Below, piece by piece: positions 1-6,909 of a DNA stretch of 13,262 nt. How positions within the stretch are numbered: position 1 is the first letter of the stretch; the number at the start of each line of letters is the position of its first letter. Made by a program: the position numbers and the translations under genes. The stretch is from Acetobacteraceae bacterium (GTDB lineage: Bacteria; Pseudomonadota; Alphaproteobacteria; Acetobacterales; Acetobacteraceae): contig CANJOG010000020.1 of the NCBI GenBank assembly GCA_947475475.1, positions 1 through 13,262 of the forward strand, written 5' to 3'. The notes beneath the pieces are model-generated. The model had not been told where the DNA came from, did not search any database, and saw only the letters and a program-made list of their open reading frames with translations.

Positions 1-267
1 GTCGAGCACGATCTGGCGCCCTTGCTCGTTCTGCATGTCGATACCGATGGAGCGTTTGCCGCGGTTGAAGACTTCCCAGATGCCCGAGAAGCCGCCATTG
101 CCCGGCTTGATCCCCATGGCGACCAGACCGCGCGTGGGATCGCCGCGGACGGCATGCTCGACCTTGATGACATCCGCGCCCCAATCGGACAGCACGGCGG
201 CCGCGGTCGGCACCATGCCGAATTCGGCGAGTTCGAGGACGCGAATCCCCTTCATTACCTTTGTCAT
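1..267 (-). CDS. CaiB/BaiF (family III) CoA-transferase, N-terminal part, runs off window
   Basis: The 89 visible codons encode the N-terminal domain of a family III CoA-transferase, enzymes that move CoA between carboxylic acids (this superfamily also includes alpha-methylacyl-CoA racemases). Family hallmarks seen: GIRVLELAEFG at the start, a LSDWGADVIKVE segment near residues 26-37, GDP-TRG just after it, and NRGKRSIGIDM near residues 68-78. The catalytic Asp lies further downstream in the family and is outside the window. The start at 267 is chosen because GGGGAGGAA sits about 6 bases upstream; an internal Met at 255 has no such site. It lies about 95 bases behind the SnoaL-like gene on the same strand and is probably the third gene of the oxygenase operon, where it would activate the substrate or product as a CoA thioester. 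Family assignment is firm; transferase versus racemase is undecided. Confidence 0.92.
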   Translation of the reverse strand, partial: MTKVMKGIRVLELAEFGMVPTAAAVLSDWGADVIKVEHAVRGDPTRGLVAMGIKPGNGGFSGIWEVFNRGKRSIGIDMQNEQGRQIVLD

Positions 268-362
268 GCGGTTTCCTCCCCGGCTGTGACCGGGTTTTAG
301 CCGCTAACTATGATCATGAATAGCCTCGCCGCTCCAGAACCCGCTACCCGGTATTGGCCCGT

Positions 363-884
363 TCAGTGGTTGGTGTAGAGCCAATCATGTGGGTAGCGCG
401 CGCCGGTCAGGGTCAGTCGGCCATACATCGGGCCGTCCCATTTGCTGGTGCTCGGGCCATTCTGGTTGAAATCCATCACATAGGTGCGGTGGATGATGCG
501 CCATTCGCCACCGCGCTTCTCGAAACGGTCGAGATAGCGCCCGCCGACCATCATTTCCTCACGCACACCATGCGCCTCGACTTCGTGATAGGCCCGGCAA
601 TAGGTTTCCGACAAAGCCAAACGATGCGCGCCGGGTTCGCCCTTGAGGTCGATGATGATATTGCTGATCGCATGCTGGGTGCGCAGCATCTCGGCAAGGC
701 GGGCGAGCACACCCTCCGCCCAGGCCTGGGCATTGAGCGGCGTGTCGCCATAGACCGAGACCGCATCGGGCCAGAAGGCGCTTTTCAGGGTCTCCAGATC
801 GCAGCGATCGATGCCGCGGCAATAGCGCGCCAGCGTCTCCTGGATAGCCAGTTTGTCGGCCAGATCCTGCACATCAACGGTCAT
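363..884 (-). CDS. SnoaL/NTF2-fold protein, oxygenase-associated
   Basis: A 173-residue protein of the SnoaL-like (SnoaL_4 type) NTF2 fold. Visible family pattern: YCRGID at residues 21-26, F-W-P-D-A at 37-41, a central His (H71) in QHAISN, and the closing strand motif GGEWRIIHRTYVMDF near 125-139. Members of this fold act as small hydrolyases, isomerases or cyclases, or as the non-catalytic beta subunit of ring-hydroxylating dioxygenases. Position right behind the oxygenase alpha gene (39-base gap, same strand) and a length close to beta subunits make both readings possible. I favour an independent SnoaL-like enzyme because the Y-x4-D and central-His pattern fits that group. An AAAAGGAC ribosome binding site precedes the ATG by about 8 bases. 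Exact reaction unknown. Confidence 0.88.
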   Translation of the reverse strand: MTVDVQDLADKLAIQETLARYCRGIDRCDLETLKSAFWPDAVSVYGDTPLNAQAWAEGVLARLAEMLRTQHAISNIIIDLKGEPGAHRLALSETYCRAYHEVEAHGVREEMMVGGRYLDRFEKRGGEWRIIHRTYVMDFNQNGPSTSKWDGPMYGRLTLTGARYPHDWLYTNH

Positions 885-923
885 TTTGTTCGTCCTTTTG
901 TTCCTGTTGGCGGATCGTCACGC

Positions 924-2309
924 TCAAGGATATTTCGCCATATAGGTCAGGATCATCTCATGCAGGTGGCGGATGCGGATTTCCTGGTAGTTACCCAGCG
1001 TCTGCCCGCGCTTCTGCGATGCCTGGAAGCCGCGATATTGCAGGCGCAGATTGGAGACATCCTGATCAAACAGATGCGCCAGGCTGCGCAGGATGCCCGG
1101 CACATCGGCGACGAGATCATCCTCGCCGAGCTTGATCGGCTCCGGCGGCTCCGGCATGTCGGCGCCTGGGGCGAGCGGGCGCATGAACAGCAGATCGAAC
1201 ACGCAGCGCCCCGGCTCCATGCCGATCGGGCGGAAGCGATAGACCATCGGATGGGTGATGCCAGGGAAGAAATTCGCGTTCGGAAACACGTTGTAGTTGA
1301 TCGAATCAAGGATTTCCGCGTCAGAATAACCTGAAAGATCGAAATCCCACTCAGCACTCAGCTTCTGGCGCAGATATTCCGCCGCAACCGAGCGCGCGGA
1401 GCGTCCCTCCGGCACGGTCAGCCCGGCATCAGCGACGGCGCGCAGGCGGCCGATGATTTCCTGCTCGCTCGGCTTTTTGACCAGATGTGGGCTGGGATAA
1501 CCGATATTCTGCACGAAGCGGGTGATGTGATCGCCGAACACATCGTATTGCGCGTTTGCATCGCCCGAGGCCGGCAGATTCTGGTTATGCGTCTCCAGCA
1601 CGTGATACGCCTCCAGGAAGGCTTCCATCGCCGCCTTCCAGTTGGTCGGCAATTCCTTGCGCACATGCATATAGACGTAGCGCTTGCCGGTATCCCAGGC
1701 ATCGGTGAAATGCTGCGGCATCACGCCGAGATACTCGATCAGCGGCGGTGCTTTGTCGTCGAGATTGATCCAGAGAAATCCACCCCATTTCTCGACCCGC
1801 ACCTGCGGCAGGCGATGCGTGTCGGGCGTCACATGCGGGAAATCCCAGGCGCAGGGAACTTCCTTCAGCTCACCATCCAGATCCCAGGTCCAGCCATGAT
1901 AGGGACAGCGCAATTGCGGCGCGAAGCCCATGGTCTCGGACGGGCGGAACTGGGTGGCGCGATGCATGCAGGCATTCTGGAAGCCGCGCACCGTGCCGTC
2001 TTCGCCGCGCACCAGGATCACCGACCAGGGGCCGATATCATAGGTGACGTAATCGCCCGACTCGGGCATGTGTTCTTCGCGGCACACCCACTGCCAAGTA
2101 TGGCCCCAGACGCTCTTCATCTCGCGGTTGAAGAATTCCTGCGAGGTGTAATGATCGTACGGCATGTCCGCATCGGTGCGGAATGTGTAGGACTGGGTGA
2201 CCAGAGCGTCAGGCACCACGCATCCATCGGCCAGAATCACATCGCGCGCGCTCGGTCCGGGGCAGCGTGCCTCGCCAGGCTTCATCGCAGCGCCGGTGTC
2301 GCTATCCAT
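924..2309 (-). CDS. Rieske non-heme-iron oxygenase, alpha subunit
   Basis: A 461-residue aromatic-ring-hydroxylating-type oxygenase large subunit. An N-terminal Rieske domain binds a [2Fe-2S] cluster through C114-M-H116 and C135-P-Y-H138-G-W. The C-terminal catalytic domain carries the mononuclear iron ligands H236 and H241 (EAYHVLETH), probably completed by D417 in DQDVSN. The residue three before H236 is Glu (E233), where naphthalene-type dioxygenases have the bridging Asp. The start at 2309 is preferred over an in-frame Met at 2378 because AGGGAGAAA lies just upstream and the added 23 residues look like antisense of a promoter region. It heads a minus-strand operon with the SnoaL-like and CoA-transferase genes and diverges from a Rieske ferredoxin-like gene that could feed it electrons. 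No flavin reductase is visible. Class is certain; substrate is not inferable. Confidence 0.95.
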   Translation of the reverse strand: MDSDTGAAMKPGEARCPGPSARDVILADGCVVPDALVTQSYTFRTDADMPYDHYTSQEFFNREMKSVWGHTWQWVCREEHMPESGDYVTYDIGPWSVILVRGEDGTVRGFQNACMHRATQFRPSETMGFAPQLRCPYHGWTWDLDGELKEVPCAWDFPHVTPDTHRLPQVRVEKWGGFLWINLDDKAPPLIEYLGVMPQHFTDAWDTGKRYVYMHVRKELPTNWKAAMEAFLEAYHVLETHNQNLPASGDANAQYDVFGDHITRFVQNIGYPSPHLVKKPSEQEIIGRLRAVADAGLTVPEGRSARSVAAEYLRQKLSAEWDFDLSGYSDAEILDSINYNVFPNANFFPGITHPMVYRFRPIGMEPGRCVFDLLFMRPLAPGADMPEPPEPIKLGEDDLVADVPGILRSLAHLFDQDVSNLRLQYRGFQASQKRGQTLGNYQEIRIRHLHEMILTYMAKYP

Positions 2310-2371
2310 GGTATTTCTCCCTGTCGCGCAATGCTGCGCTCCTCGCCCCCACCTGAGGGGTGCGTTGCCCG

Positions 2372-2400
2372 ATGCCATCCCATATGCTCGAAGCCGTCAA
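2372..2400 (-). promoter_or_regulatory. Candidate sigma-70 promoter of the Rieske oxygenase operon
   Basis: Read on the minus strand there is TTGACG (2400-2395), a 17-base spacer, then TGGCAT (2377-2372). The -35 box matches consensus at 5 of 6 positions and the -10 box at 3 of 6. This would give a leader of about 60 bases before the ATG at 2309. The -35 box lies inside the inverted repeat at 2391-2412. Judged by eye only. Confidence 0.35.
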
Positions 2401-2412
2401 GGTTGACTTCTT
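2391..2412. promoter_or_regulatory. Inverted repeat, candidate operator shared by divergent genes
   Basis: The core GTCAA-GG-TTGAC (2396-2407) has perfect 5-base arms, and three further outer pairs (AAG at 2391-2393 with CTT at 2410-2412) extend it to a 22-base imperfect dyad. It lies in the only gap between the divergent oxygenase and ferredoxin genes, overlaps the candidate -35 box of the oxygenase promoter, and ends 18 bases before the ferredoxin ATG. A dimeric repressor or activator bound here could control both directions. No regulator gene is visible in the window. Confidence 0.45.
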
Positions 2413-2430
2413 GAGGGATGCAGCGCGCCG

Positions 2431-2778
2431 ATGACTGATACCTACCACCGCCTGATCGAGTCCGGAGTGCTGGCGGAGGGACAGAGCCGCGGCTTTGTGA
2501 TCGAGGGCTGGCCCATACTGCTCTGCCTGCATCAAGGCACCTATACCGCCATTCTCAATCGCTGCAGCCATGCCGATGCGAAACTCGAAGGCGGGCGGCT
2601 CAGGCGCGGCGGCATTTCCTGTCCTTTGCATGGCACGCCTTTCAATCTGGCGACCGGCGTCTGCATGGCGCCGGTCCGCTATCGCACCATCCGCGTCTTC
2701 CCGGTCCGCCTGGATGGCGGCTGGATCGAGGTTGCGGTGCCCGGCGAGGCACCCGGCGCGTTGGAGACTGCGCTCTAA
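2431..2778 (+). CDS. Rieske [2Fe-2S] ferredoxin-like protein
   Basis: A 115-residue single-domain Rieske protein. The cluster ligands are C45-S-H47 and C64-P-L-H67-G, separated by 16 residues, typical of soluble ferredoxin components of ring-hydroxylating dioxygenases (and of NirD-like domains). There is no signal peptide or membrane anchor, so it should be cytoplasmic. It is transcribed away from the oxygenase alpha gene, with 121 bases between the two starts, and is the natural candidate electron donor to it. The SD-like GAGGG at 2413-2417 is 13 bases from the ATG, which is long, so initiation may be weak; no better in-frame start is seen. An unusual feature is that ferredoxin and oxygenase are not in one operon but appear to share a control region. 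Confidence 0.9.
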   Translation: MTDTYHRLIESGVLAEGQSRGFVIEGWPILLCLHQGTYTAILNRCSHADAKLEGGRLRRGGISCPLHGTPFNLATGVCMAPVRYRTIRVFPVRLDGGWIEVAVPGEAPGALETAL

Positions 2779-2819
2779 ACCATACACCGGGGAGAAGGGA
2801 TGCGCCGCCGCAATATTCA

Positions 2820-2848
2820 TTGTAAGCAATAGTCCGTATCGGTTAGAT
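2820..2848 (+). promoter_or_regulatory. Possible promoter before the substrate-binding protein gene
   Basis: TTGTAA (2820-2825), exactly 17 bases, then TTAGAT (2843-2848), in an AT-richer 140-base gap. The boxes match consensus at 4/6 and 3/6. A small dyad ATTG-TAAG-CAAT overlaps the -35 box. If real, the transport genes can be expressed independently of the ferredoxin gene. Confidence 0.28.
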
Positions 2849-2918
2849 GCGGCCATAGTTACAGGAAGATAAGGCGGCGGCACTCAACAGCCGTTGCACC
2901 TCAAGGGAGATGTCAGGG

Positions 2919-4121
2919 ATGCAGTCTGGATTCCTCAAGATCGCCGGCGCCGCCGCGATCGCGGCCGGCCTTTTCGCCGCACCGATCGGCTTTGCGACCA
3001 CCGCGCAGGCCCAGAAGACCGGTGTCGTGAAAATCGGCGTCAACGAATCGCTGTCGGGCACCATGATCGCCGTGGGCCTGCCGCCGGCCGCCGCAATCCG
3101 CCTCGCCACCAAGGAAATCAACGATGCCGGCGGGTTCACGGTGGGCGACACCACCTACAAGATCCAGCTCGTCGAAGTGGATAATCAGAGCACCACGGCC
3201 AATGCCGTCGCCACCACCATCAAGCTGGTGGAAGATGAGAAGGTGAAGTTCATCTTCGGCCCGACTCTCTCGACTCTCGCCATCCAGTCATTGCAGGTGA
3301 CGGTGCCGAACGATGTGCTGCAAATCTCGGCGGCCTCGCTCTGGCAGTCCACTGGCAATCTGTCGAACCCGAAGCAGCCTTTGCTGTTCGGCACGCAGAT
3401 GCCGGTAACGCAGATCGCCGATATCGACATGAAGGCGCTGGCCGAATTCGGGGTCAAGAAGGTTGCCTTCATGAGCCTCGATGACGATACGACGAAATCG
3501 AACATCCCCTCATTCACCGAAGCCGCGAAGAAGGCCGGGATCGAGGTTGTGCTGATCCTTTTCCCGCAAGGCACGACCGATTACAGCTCCTATGTCAGCC
3601 GTGCGAAGGGTGAAAAGGTTGATGGCATCTACTTCCTCTATCCGCATATCGTGGTGCCGGAACTGCTGCGCTATGTGGTCGATCTCGGCCTGAATCCGAA
3701 AGCCTTTGGTGGCCGCAGCCTCGATGCCAATGCGGCGATCAAGGGTGCGATCGGCAAGCCGATCCCCTTCCCCTTCTTCGCCACCGGCTCGACACCCTTC
3801 TTCCAGAACCCGACCGAGGGCCGCGTGAAGCAATTCGTCGACAAGCTGACCGCCTTCGATCCGAAAGTGGCCGGTGCCAACGCCAATTTCGCCTTCTTCA
3901 CCTATGATTTCGTGCCCATGCTGGTGAAAGCCATGCAGCAGGCCGGCACGGTGACCGACACGCAGAAGGTCGCCAATGTGCTCTACACCATGAAGATGGA
4001 AGGCGTGCTGGGCACGATCTGCTTCGGCAAGGAAGTCCGCACCGCCACCTTCGATGGCAGCCTGCTGATCGTGCGCGATGGCAAGATCGAGATGAAGAGC
4101 TTCCCGAACGTCTGCAACTGA
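2919..4121 (+). CDS. ABC transporter periplasmic substrate-binding protein (HAAT/Liv type)
   Basis: About 400 residues, type I periplasmic-binding-protein fold (Peripla_BP_6, LivJ/K-like). A Sec signal peptide is clear: hydrophobic AGAAAIAAGLFAAPIGF core and a TAQA/QK cleavage site after residue 31. The mature protein begins with the family strand VVKIGVNESLSG and contains ATKEINDAGG and the FIFGP motif. An in-frame ATG at 2910 exists, but the AAGGGAG at 2903-2909 touches it; it is 9 bases from the ATG at 2919, so 2919 is preferred. Two Cys near the C-terminus (ICFGK and NVCN) could form a disulfide in the periplasm. It captures the substrate for the permeases and ATPases downstream. In this family ligands include amino acids, amides, short-chain acids and aromatic acids; which one cannot be told here. 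Confidence 0.95.
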   Translation: MQSGFLKIAGAAAIAAGLFAAPIGFATTAQAQKTGVVKIGVNESLSGTMIAVGLPPAAAIRLATKEINDAGGFTVGDTTYKIQLVEVDNQSTTANAVATTIKLVEDEKVKFIFGPTLSTLAIQSLQVTVPNDVLQISAASLWQSTGNLSNPKQPLLFGTQMPVTQIADIDMKALAEFGVKKVAFMSLDDDTTKSNIPSFTEAAKKAGIEVVLILFPQGTTDYSSYVSRAKGEKVDGIYFLYPHIVVPELLRYVVDLGLNPKAFGGRSLDANAAIKGAIGKPIPFPFFATGSTPFFQNPTEGRVKQFVDKLTAFDPKVAGANANFAFFTYDFVPMLVKAMQQAGTVTDTQKVANVLYTMKMEGVLGTICFGKEVRTATFDGSLLIVRDGKIEMKSFPNVCN

Positions 4122-4135
4122 GCGGGTCTGGCGCA

Positions 4136-4183
4136 CCCCGGCATTCCGCCTCAGAGGACTTTCTGAGACGGAAATGCCCGGGG
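4136..4183 (+). repeat. Long imperfect hairpin between binding-protein and permease genes
   Basis: The left arm at 4136-4155 (starting CCCCGGCATT, ending CTCAGA) pairs with the right arm at 4162-4183 (starting TCTGAG, ending GCCCGGGG) around a 6-base loop, GGACTT. Pairing is broken only by two single-base bulges and one mismatch. No T-run follows, so it is not a standard intrinsic terminator. The position, 14 bases after the stop of a highly expressed type of gene and before its permease, suggests an mRNA 3-prime stabiliser or partial attenuator. Confidence 0.7.
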
Positions 4184-4292
4184 CGTGTTCCCCATTCTGG
4201 CAATTGCCGCTAGTCTAGCCTGCAAAGAGACACAAGGGACGGTCGCAAGGATTGGCGGCCCAAACGAAAAGCTTGACCGCCGGGGAGGGTCG

Positions 4293-5153
4293 ATGTTCGC
4301 GCAACAAGTCTATAACGGGGTAGCGCTTGGCGCGGTCTACGCGCTGATCGCGGTCGGCATCACCCTCGTCTATGGCCTCTCACGCATCATTCATTTCGCG
4401 GTTGGCGAATTGGTGATGTTTGGCTCCTTCATCGCATGGGAAGTCCAGAACGCCACCGGAAGCTGGACACTCGGCATCATCGCCGCAACACTGGCGCTGG
4501 CCGTCGCGGGGTTTCTGACCGAACGGGGCGTGTTCCGCTTCACGCTGAGCGCCCCGATGACAGGATTCATCGTCTCCCTCGGCCTGATCCTGGTCTTCCA
4601 GGGCCTGGCAATCGAAATCTGGAGCGCTAATCCGCATTATGCCCAGCCGCCATTGCGCGGCGCCTGGGATTTCGGCTCCGTCGTGGTGATCAAGCAGACC
4701 GTGCTGAATATCGGCATCGTCGTCGCCATGCTGGCGATTTCCTATTACATTCTGATGCGTACCCGCTTCGGCAAGGCGCTGCGCGCCGTCTCCGATGACA
4801 GCCAGGCGGCGGCGCTGATGGGAATTCCTGTCCGCCTCGTCATCATGGCTGCCTTCATCGCTGGCTCCGCGCTGGCCGGCGTGGCGGGCTGGATCATCCT
4901 GACCAATGGCTCGATCACGCCCTTCGTCGGCGCCAATTACCTGCTGCGCGGCTTCGCTGTCGCGCTCATTGGCGGGCTTGGCAATATCCAGGGCGCGGCG
5001 TTGGCGGGGCTCGGCCTGGGCGTGCTGGAAAGCCTCGCCGCCGGCTATATCGCGCCGGGCTGGAACGATGCCTATGTCTTCGCCGGCATGATTGCCATTC
5101 TCCTCTGGCGGCCCACCGGCCTCGCGGGCGGCGGCGAGGGAGCGCATCTGTGA
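4293..5153 (+). CDS. Branched-chain-amino-acid-type ABC transporter permease, LivH-like
   Basis: A 286-residue integral inner-membrane permease of the LivH group. The N-terminal YNGVALGAVYALIAVGITLVYGL and HFAVGELVMFGSF segments are the family signature. The cytoplasmic coupling-loop region lies near residues 152-175 (TRFGKALRAVSDDSQAAALMGI), and GGLGNIQGAALAGLGLGVLES lies near the C-terminus. Several further hydrophobic segments give the expected multi-spanning topology. The start at 4293 is chosen because GGGGAGGG lies just upstream and the sequence then begins as LivH proteins do; the in-frame Met at 4185 lies at the foot of the upstream hairpin. The stop TGA overlaps the next gene start as TGATG, so translation is probably coupled. 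It pairs with the LivM-like protein to form the pore. Confidence 0.95.
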   Translation: MFAQQVYNGVALGAVYALIAVGITLVYGLSRIIHFAVGELVMFGSFIAWEVQNATGSWTLGIIAATLALAVAGFLTERGVFRFTLSAPMTGFIVSLGLILVFQGLAIEIWSANPHYAQPPLRGAWDFGSVVVIKQTVLNIGIVVAMLAISYYILMRTRFGKALRAVSDDSQAAALMGIPVRLVIMAAFIAGSALAGVAGWIILTNGSITPFVGANYLLRGFAVALIGGLGNIQGAALAGLGLGVLESLAAGYIAPGWNDAYVFAGMIAILLWRPTGLAGGGEGAHL

Positions 5154-6187
5154 TGAACGGCAATTCCGCGGTGCAACGCTTCCTGCCGCATCTTGGCGTC
5201 CTCCTCGTCGGCGTCATCATCTTCTTGCTTCCGAATATCGGCCCCACCGGCAAGGTGCTGAGCCTCGCCACCACCACGGTGATCTTCGCCGTGGGCGGCG
5301 CTGGCCTCGGCTTCCTCTGGGGCCAGGCTGGACAGCTCACCTTGGCGCATGCCGCGGTGTTCGGCCTCGGCGCCTACACAGCGGCGATCTGCGGCAAGAT
5401 GCTCGGCACGACCTTTGTCGAGGCCCTGCCACTCTCCATCCTGGTCGGTGCGATCTCGGGCGGGCTGGTGGCCCTGCCGAGCCTGCGCACCAAGGGGCAT
5501 TATTTCGTCATTTTGACCTTCGCCATCGGCGAAGTTCTGGCCGTGATCGAGCAGCGCTGGGATTCGCTCACCGGCGGCGCCAATGGCATCCTGATCACCG
5601 CCGGACGCCAGACCGTGCTCGGCTTCACGCTGATGCGCCGCGCTGAATACTACCAGCTCACCGTGATCTTCCTGACCGTGGTGTCGCTGCTGCTGCTGAT
5701 CCTGACGCGCAGCCGCTGGGGCACGATCCTGCGCGGCATGCGTGAGAATGCCGATCTGGCCGCCTCTCTCGGGGTGAACATTGCCAAGCAACGCCTGATC
5801 GCCTTCGCCATTGCCGGCGCCATCGCCGGCCTTGCCGGCCAGCTCTATGTCTATCAGGTGCAGTTCATTGCCCCGTCCTCGTTCACCACGCAGACATCGA
5901 TCATGTTCCTGCTGGTGACGCTGCTCGGTGGCAAAGCCTATCTGTTCGGCCCGGCCGTTGGCGCACTGGCGTATTTCTTCCTGCCGGAACTCTTTGGCCT
6001 GCCGCCAATCACCAACCAGATCGCTTTTGGCGCGCTGCTGGTGCTGATGATCCTGCTCGCACCTGAGGGTCTGCTCAGCGTCATCGGGCGCACCCGGCGC
6101 TTCTTCAGCCGGATGCGTACACGCAGCCGCATGACACATGAACTCGAGGCCCGCGAAGCCGCTGCGGAGAAAGGAGGCCAGTCATGA
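5153..6187 (+). CDS. Branched-chain-amino-acid-type ABC transporter permease, LivM-like
   Basis: A 344-residue multi-spanning permease. LivM-type landmarks: GQAGQLTLAHAAVFGLGAYTAA near residues 55-78, ALPSLRTKGHYFVILTFAIGEV near 105-128, GGANGILI, and the coupling-loop segment GMRENADLAASLGVNIAKQRLIAFAIAGAIAGLAG in the second half, followed by APEGLLSVIGR near the C-terminus. The basic tail (TRRFFSRMRTRSRMT) should be cytoplasmic. The ATG at 5153 forms TGATG with the preceding stop; a GTG one codon upstream (5150) is an alternative with little consequence. The stop overlaps the next ATG by ATGA. Together these signals show a coupled permease-permease-ATPase operon. Confidence 0.95.
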   Translation: MNGNSAVQRFLPHLGVLLVGVIIFLLPNIGPTGKVLSLATTTVIFAVGGAGLGFLWGQAGQLTLAHAAVFGLGAYTAAICGKMLGTTFVEALPLSILVGAISGGLVALPSLRTKGHYFVILTFAIGEVLAVIEQRWDSLTGGANGILITAGRQTVLGFTLMRRAEYYQLTVIFLTVVSLLLLILTRSRWGTILRGMRENADLAASLGVNIAKQRLIAFAIAGAIAGLAGQLYVYQVQFIAPSSFTTQTSIMFLLVTLLGGKAYLFGPAVGALAYFFLPELFGLPPITNQIAFGALLVLMILLAPEGLLSVIGRTRRFFSRMRTRSRMTHELEAREAAAEKGGQS

Positions 6188-6909
6188 CCCAGCTTCTCTC
6201 CACGTCGAAACTCGGCAAGAATTTCGGCGGCAACCGCGCGCTGAATGGTGTCGATTTCCGCGCCGATGCCGGCGAGATCGTTGGTCTCATCGGGCCGAAT
6301 GGTTCGGGCAAGACGACCTTCTTCAACTGTGTCACCGGCTTCCTCACGCCGAGCGCCGGGCGCGTCTCCTGGCGCGGTGCCGATGTGACCGGCAGCACGC
6401 CCGGCAAGCTCGCCAAGCTCGGTCTGGTGCGCACCTTCCAGGAAAAAATGGTCTTCCCCGGACTGTCGGTGCGCGAAAATGTCCGGTTTGCGATCATCCA
6501 GCATGGCGAACGCGATTTGTCCGAGGAGCGCATCCGCGGCGCGCTGACCTATGTGGGCTTGACCACCGATATCATGGACCACAAGGCCGGCGACCTGCCC
6601 TGGGGCCAATGCCGCCTGCTCGGCATCGCACTCGCCTTGGTGCTGAAGCCCGCGCTGATCCTGCTCGACGAGCCTTTCGCCGGCACCAACCGGCTGGCGG
6701 CGCATCAGGTGACGCAGGTCCTGTTCAAGCTGAAGGCTGACGGCATCGGCGCCATCATCGTCGAACACGAAATGAGCCTGTTGCTGCCGGCCTGCGATCG
6801 CGTTGTCGCCTTCGCCTCCGGCCAGGTGATCGGCGAGGGCACGCCCGCCGAAATCATCCATAATCCCGCTGTGCGCGAAGCCTATTTCGGAGCGGACCAT
6901 GCGGCTTGA
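6184..6909 (+). CDS. ABC transporter ATP-binding protein, LivG-like
   Basis: A 241-residue nucleotide-binding subunit. Walker A GPNGSGKTT is at residues 37-45, the Q-loop Gln at 86 (RTFQEK), Walker B LILLDEP at 158-164, and the switch His at 195 (VEHEM). The C-loop reads LPWGQ (138-142) instead of the usual LSGGQ or LSYGQ. The C-terminal GEGTPAEIIHNPAVREAYFG is typical of LivG. A near-ideal AGAAAGGAGG at 6168-6177 precedes the ATG by 6 bases, and the start overlaps the LivM-like stop by 4 bases. It energises transport together with the LivF-like partner. Confidence 0.95.
   Translation: MTQLLSTSKLGKNFGGNRALNGVDFRADAGEIVGLIGPNGSGKTTFFNCVTGFLTPSAGRVSWRGADVTGSTPGKLAKLGLVRTFQEKMVFPGLSVRENVRFAIIQHGERDLSEERIRGALTYVGLTTDIMDHKAGDLPWGQCRLLGIALALVLKPALILLDEPFAGTNRLAAHQVTQVLFKLKADGIGAIIVEHEMSLLLPACDRVVAFASGQVIGEGTPAEIIHNPAVREAYFGADHAA

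Noticed and set aside
363..884. Beta subunit of the ring-hydroxylating dioxygenase
   Set aside because: Possible from size and position, but the Y-x4-D and central-His pattern fits SnoaL_4 enzymes better, so I did not name it as a beta subunit.
2302..2883. Minus-strand frame spanning the Rieske ferredoxin gene
   Set aside because: It overlaps a clear Rieske protein with all four ligands on the plus strand, and has no domain of its own.
4136..4183. Intrinsic transcription terminator
   Set aside because: The stem is strong, but the bases after it are CGTGTTCCCC with no T-run, and the downstream genes belong to the same transporter.
4185..4292. In-frame upstream Met for the LivH-like permease
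   Set aside because: The 36 added residues overlap the hairpin foot and lack a ribosome binding site, while GGGGAGGG precedes the Met at 4293.
5072..6139. Minus-strand frame of about 355 codons opposite the LivM-like gene
   Set aside because: His/Gln/Asp/Glu-rich shadow typical of antisense frames of GC-rich membrane-protein genes.
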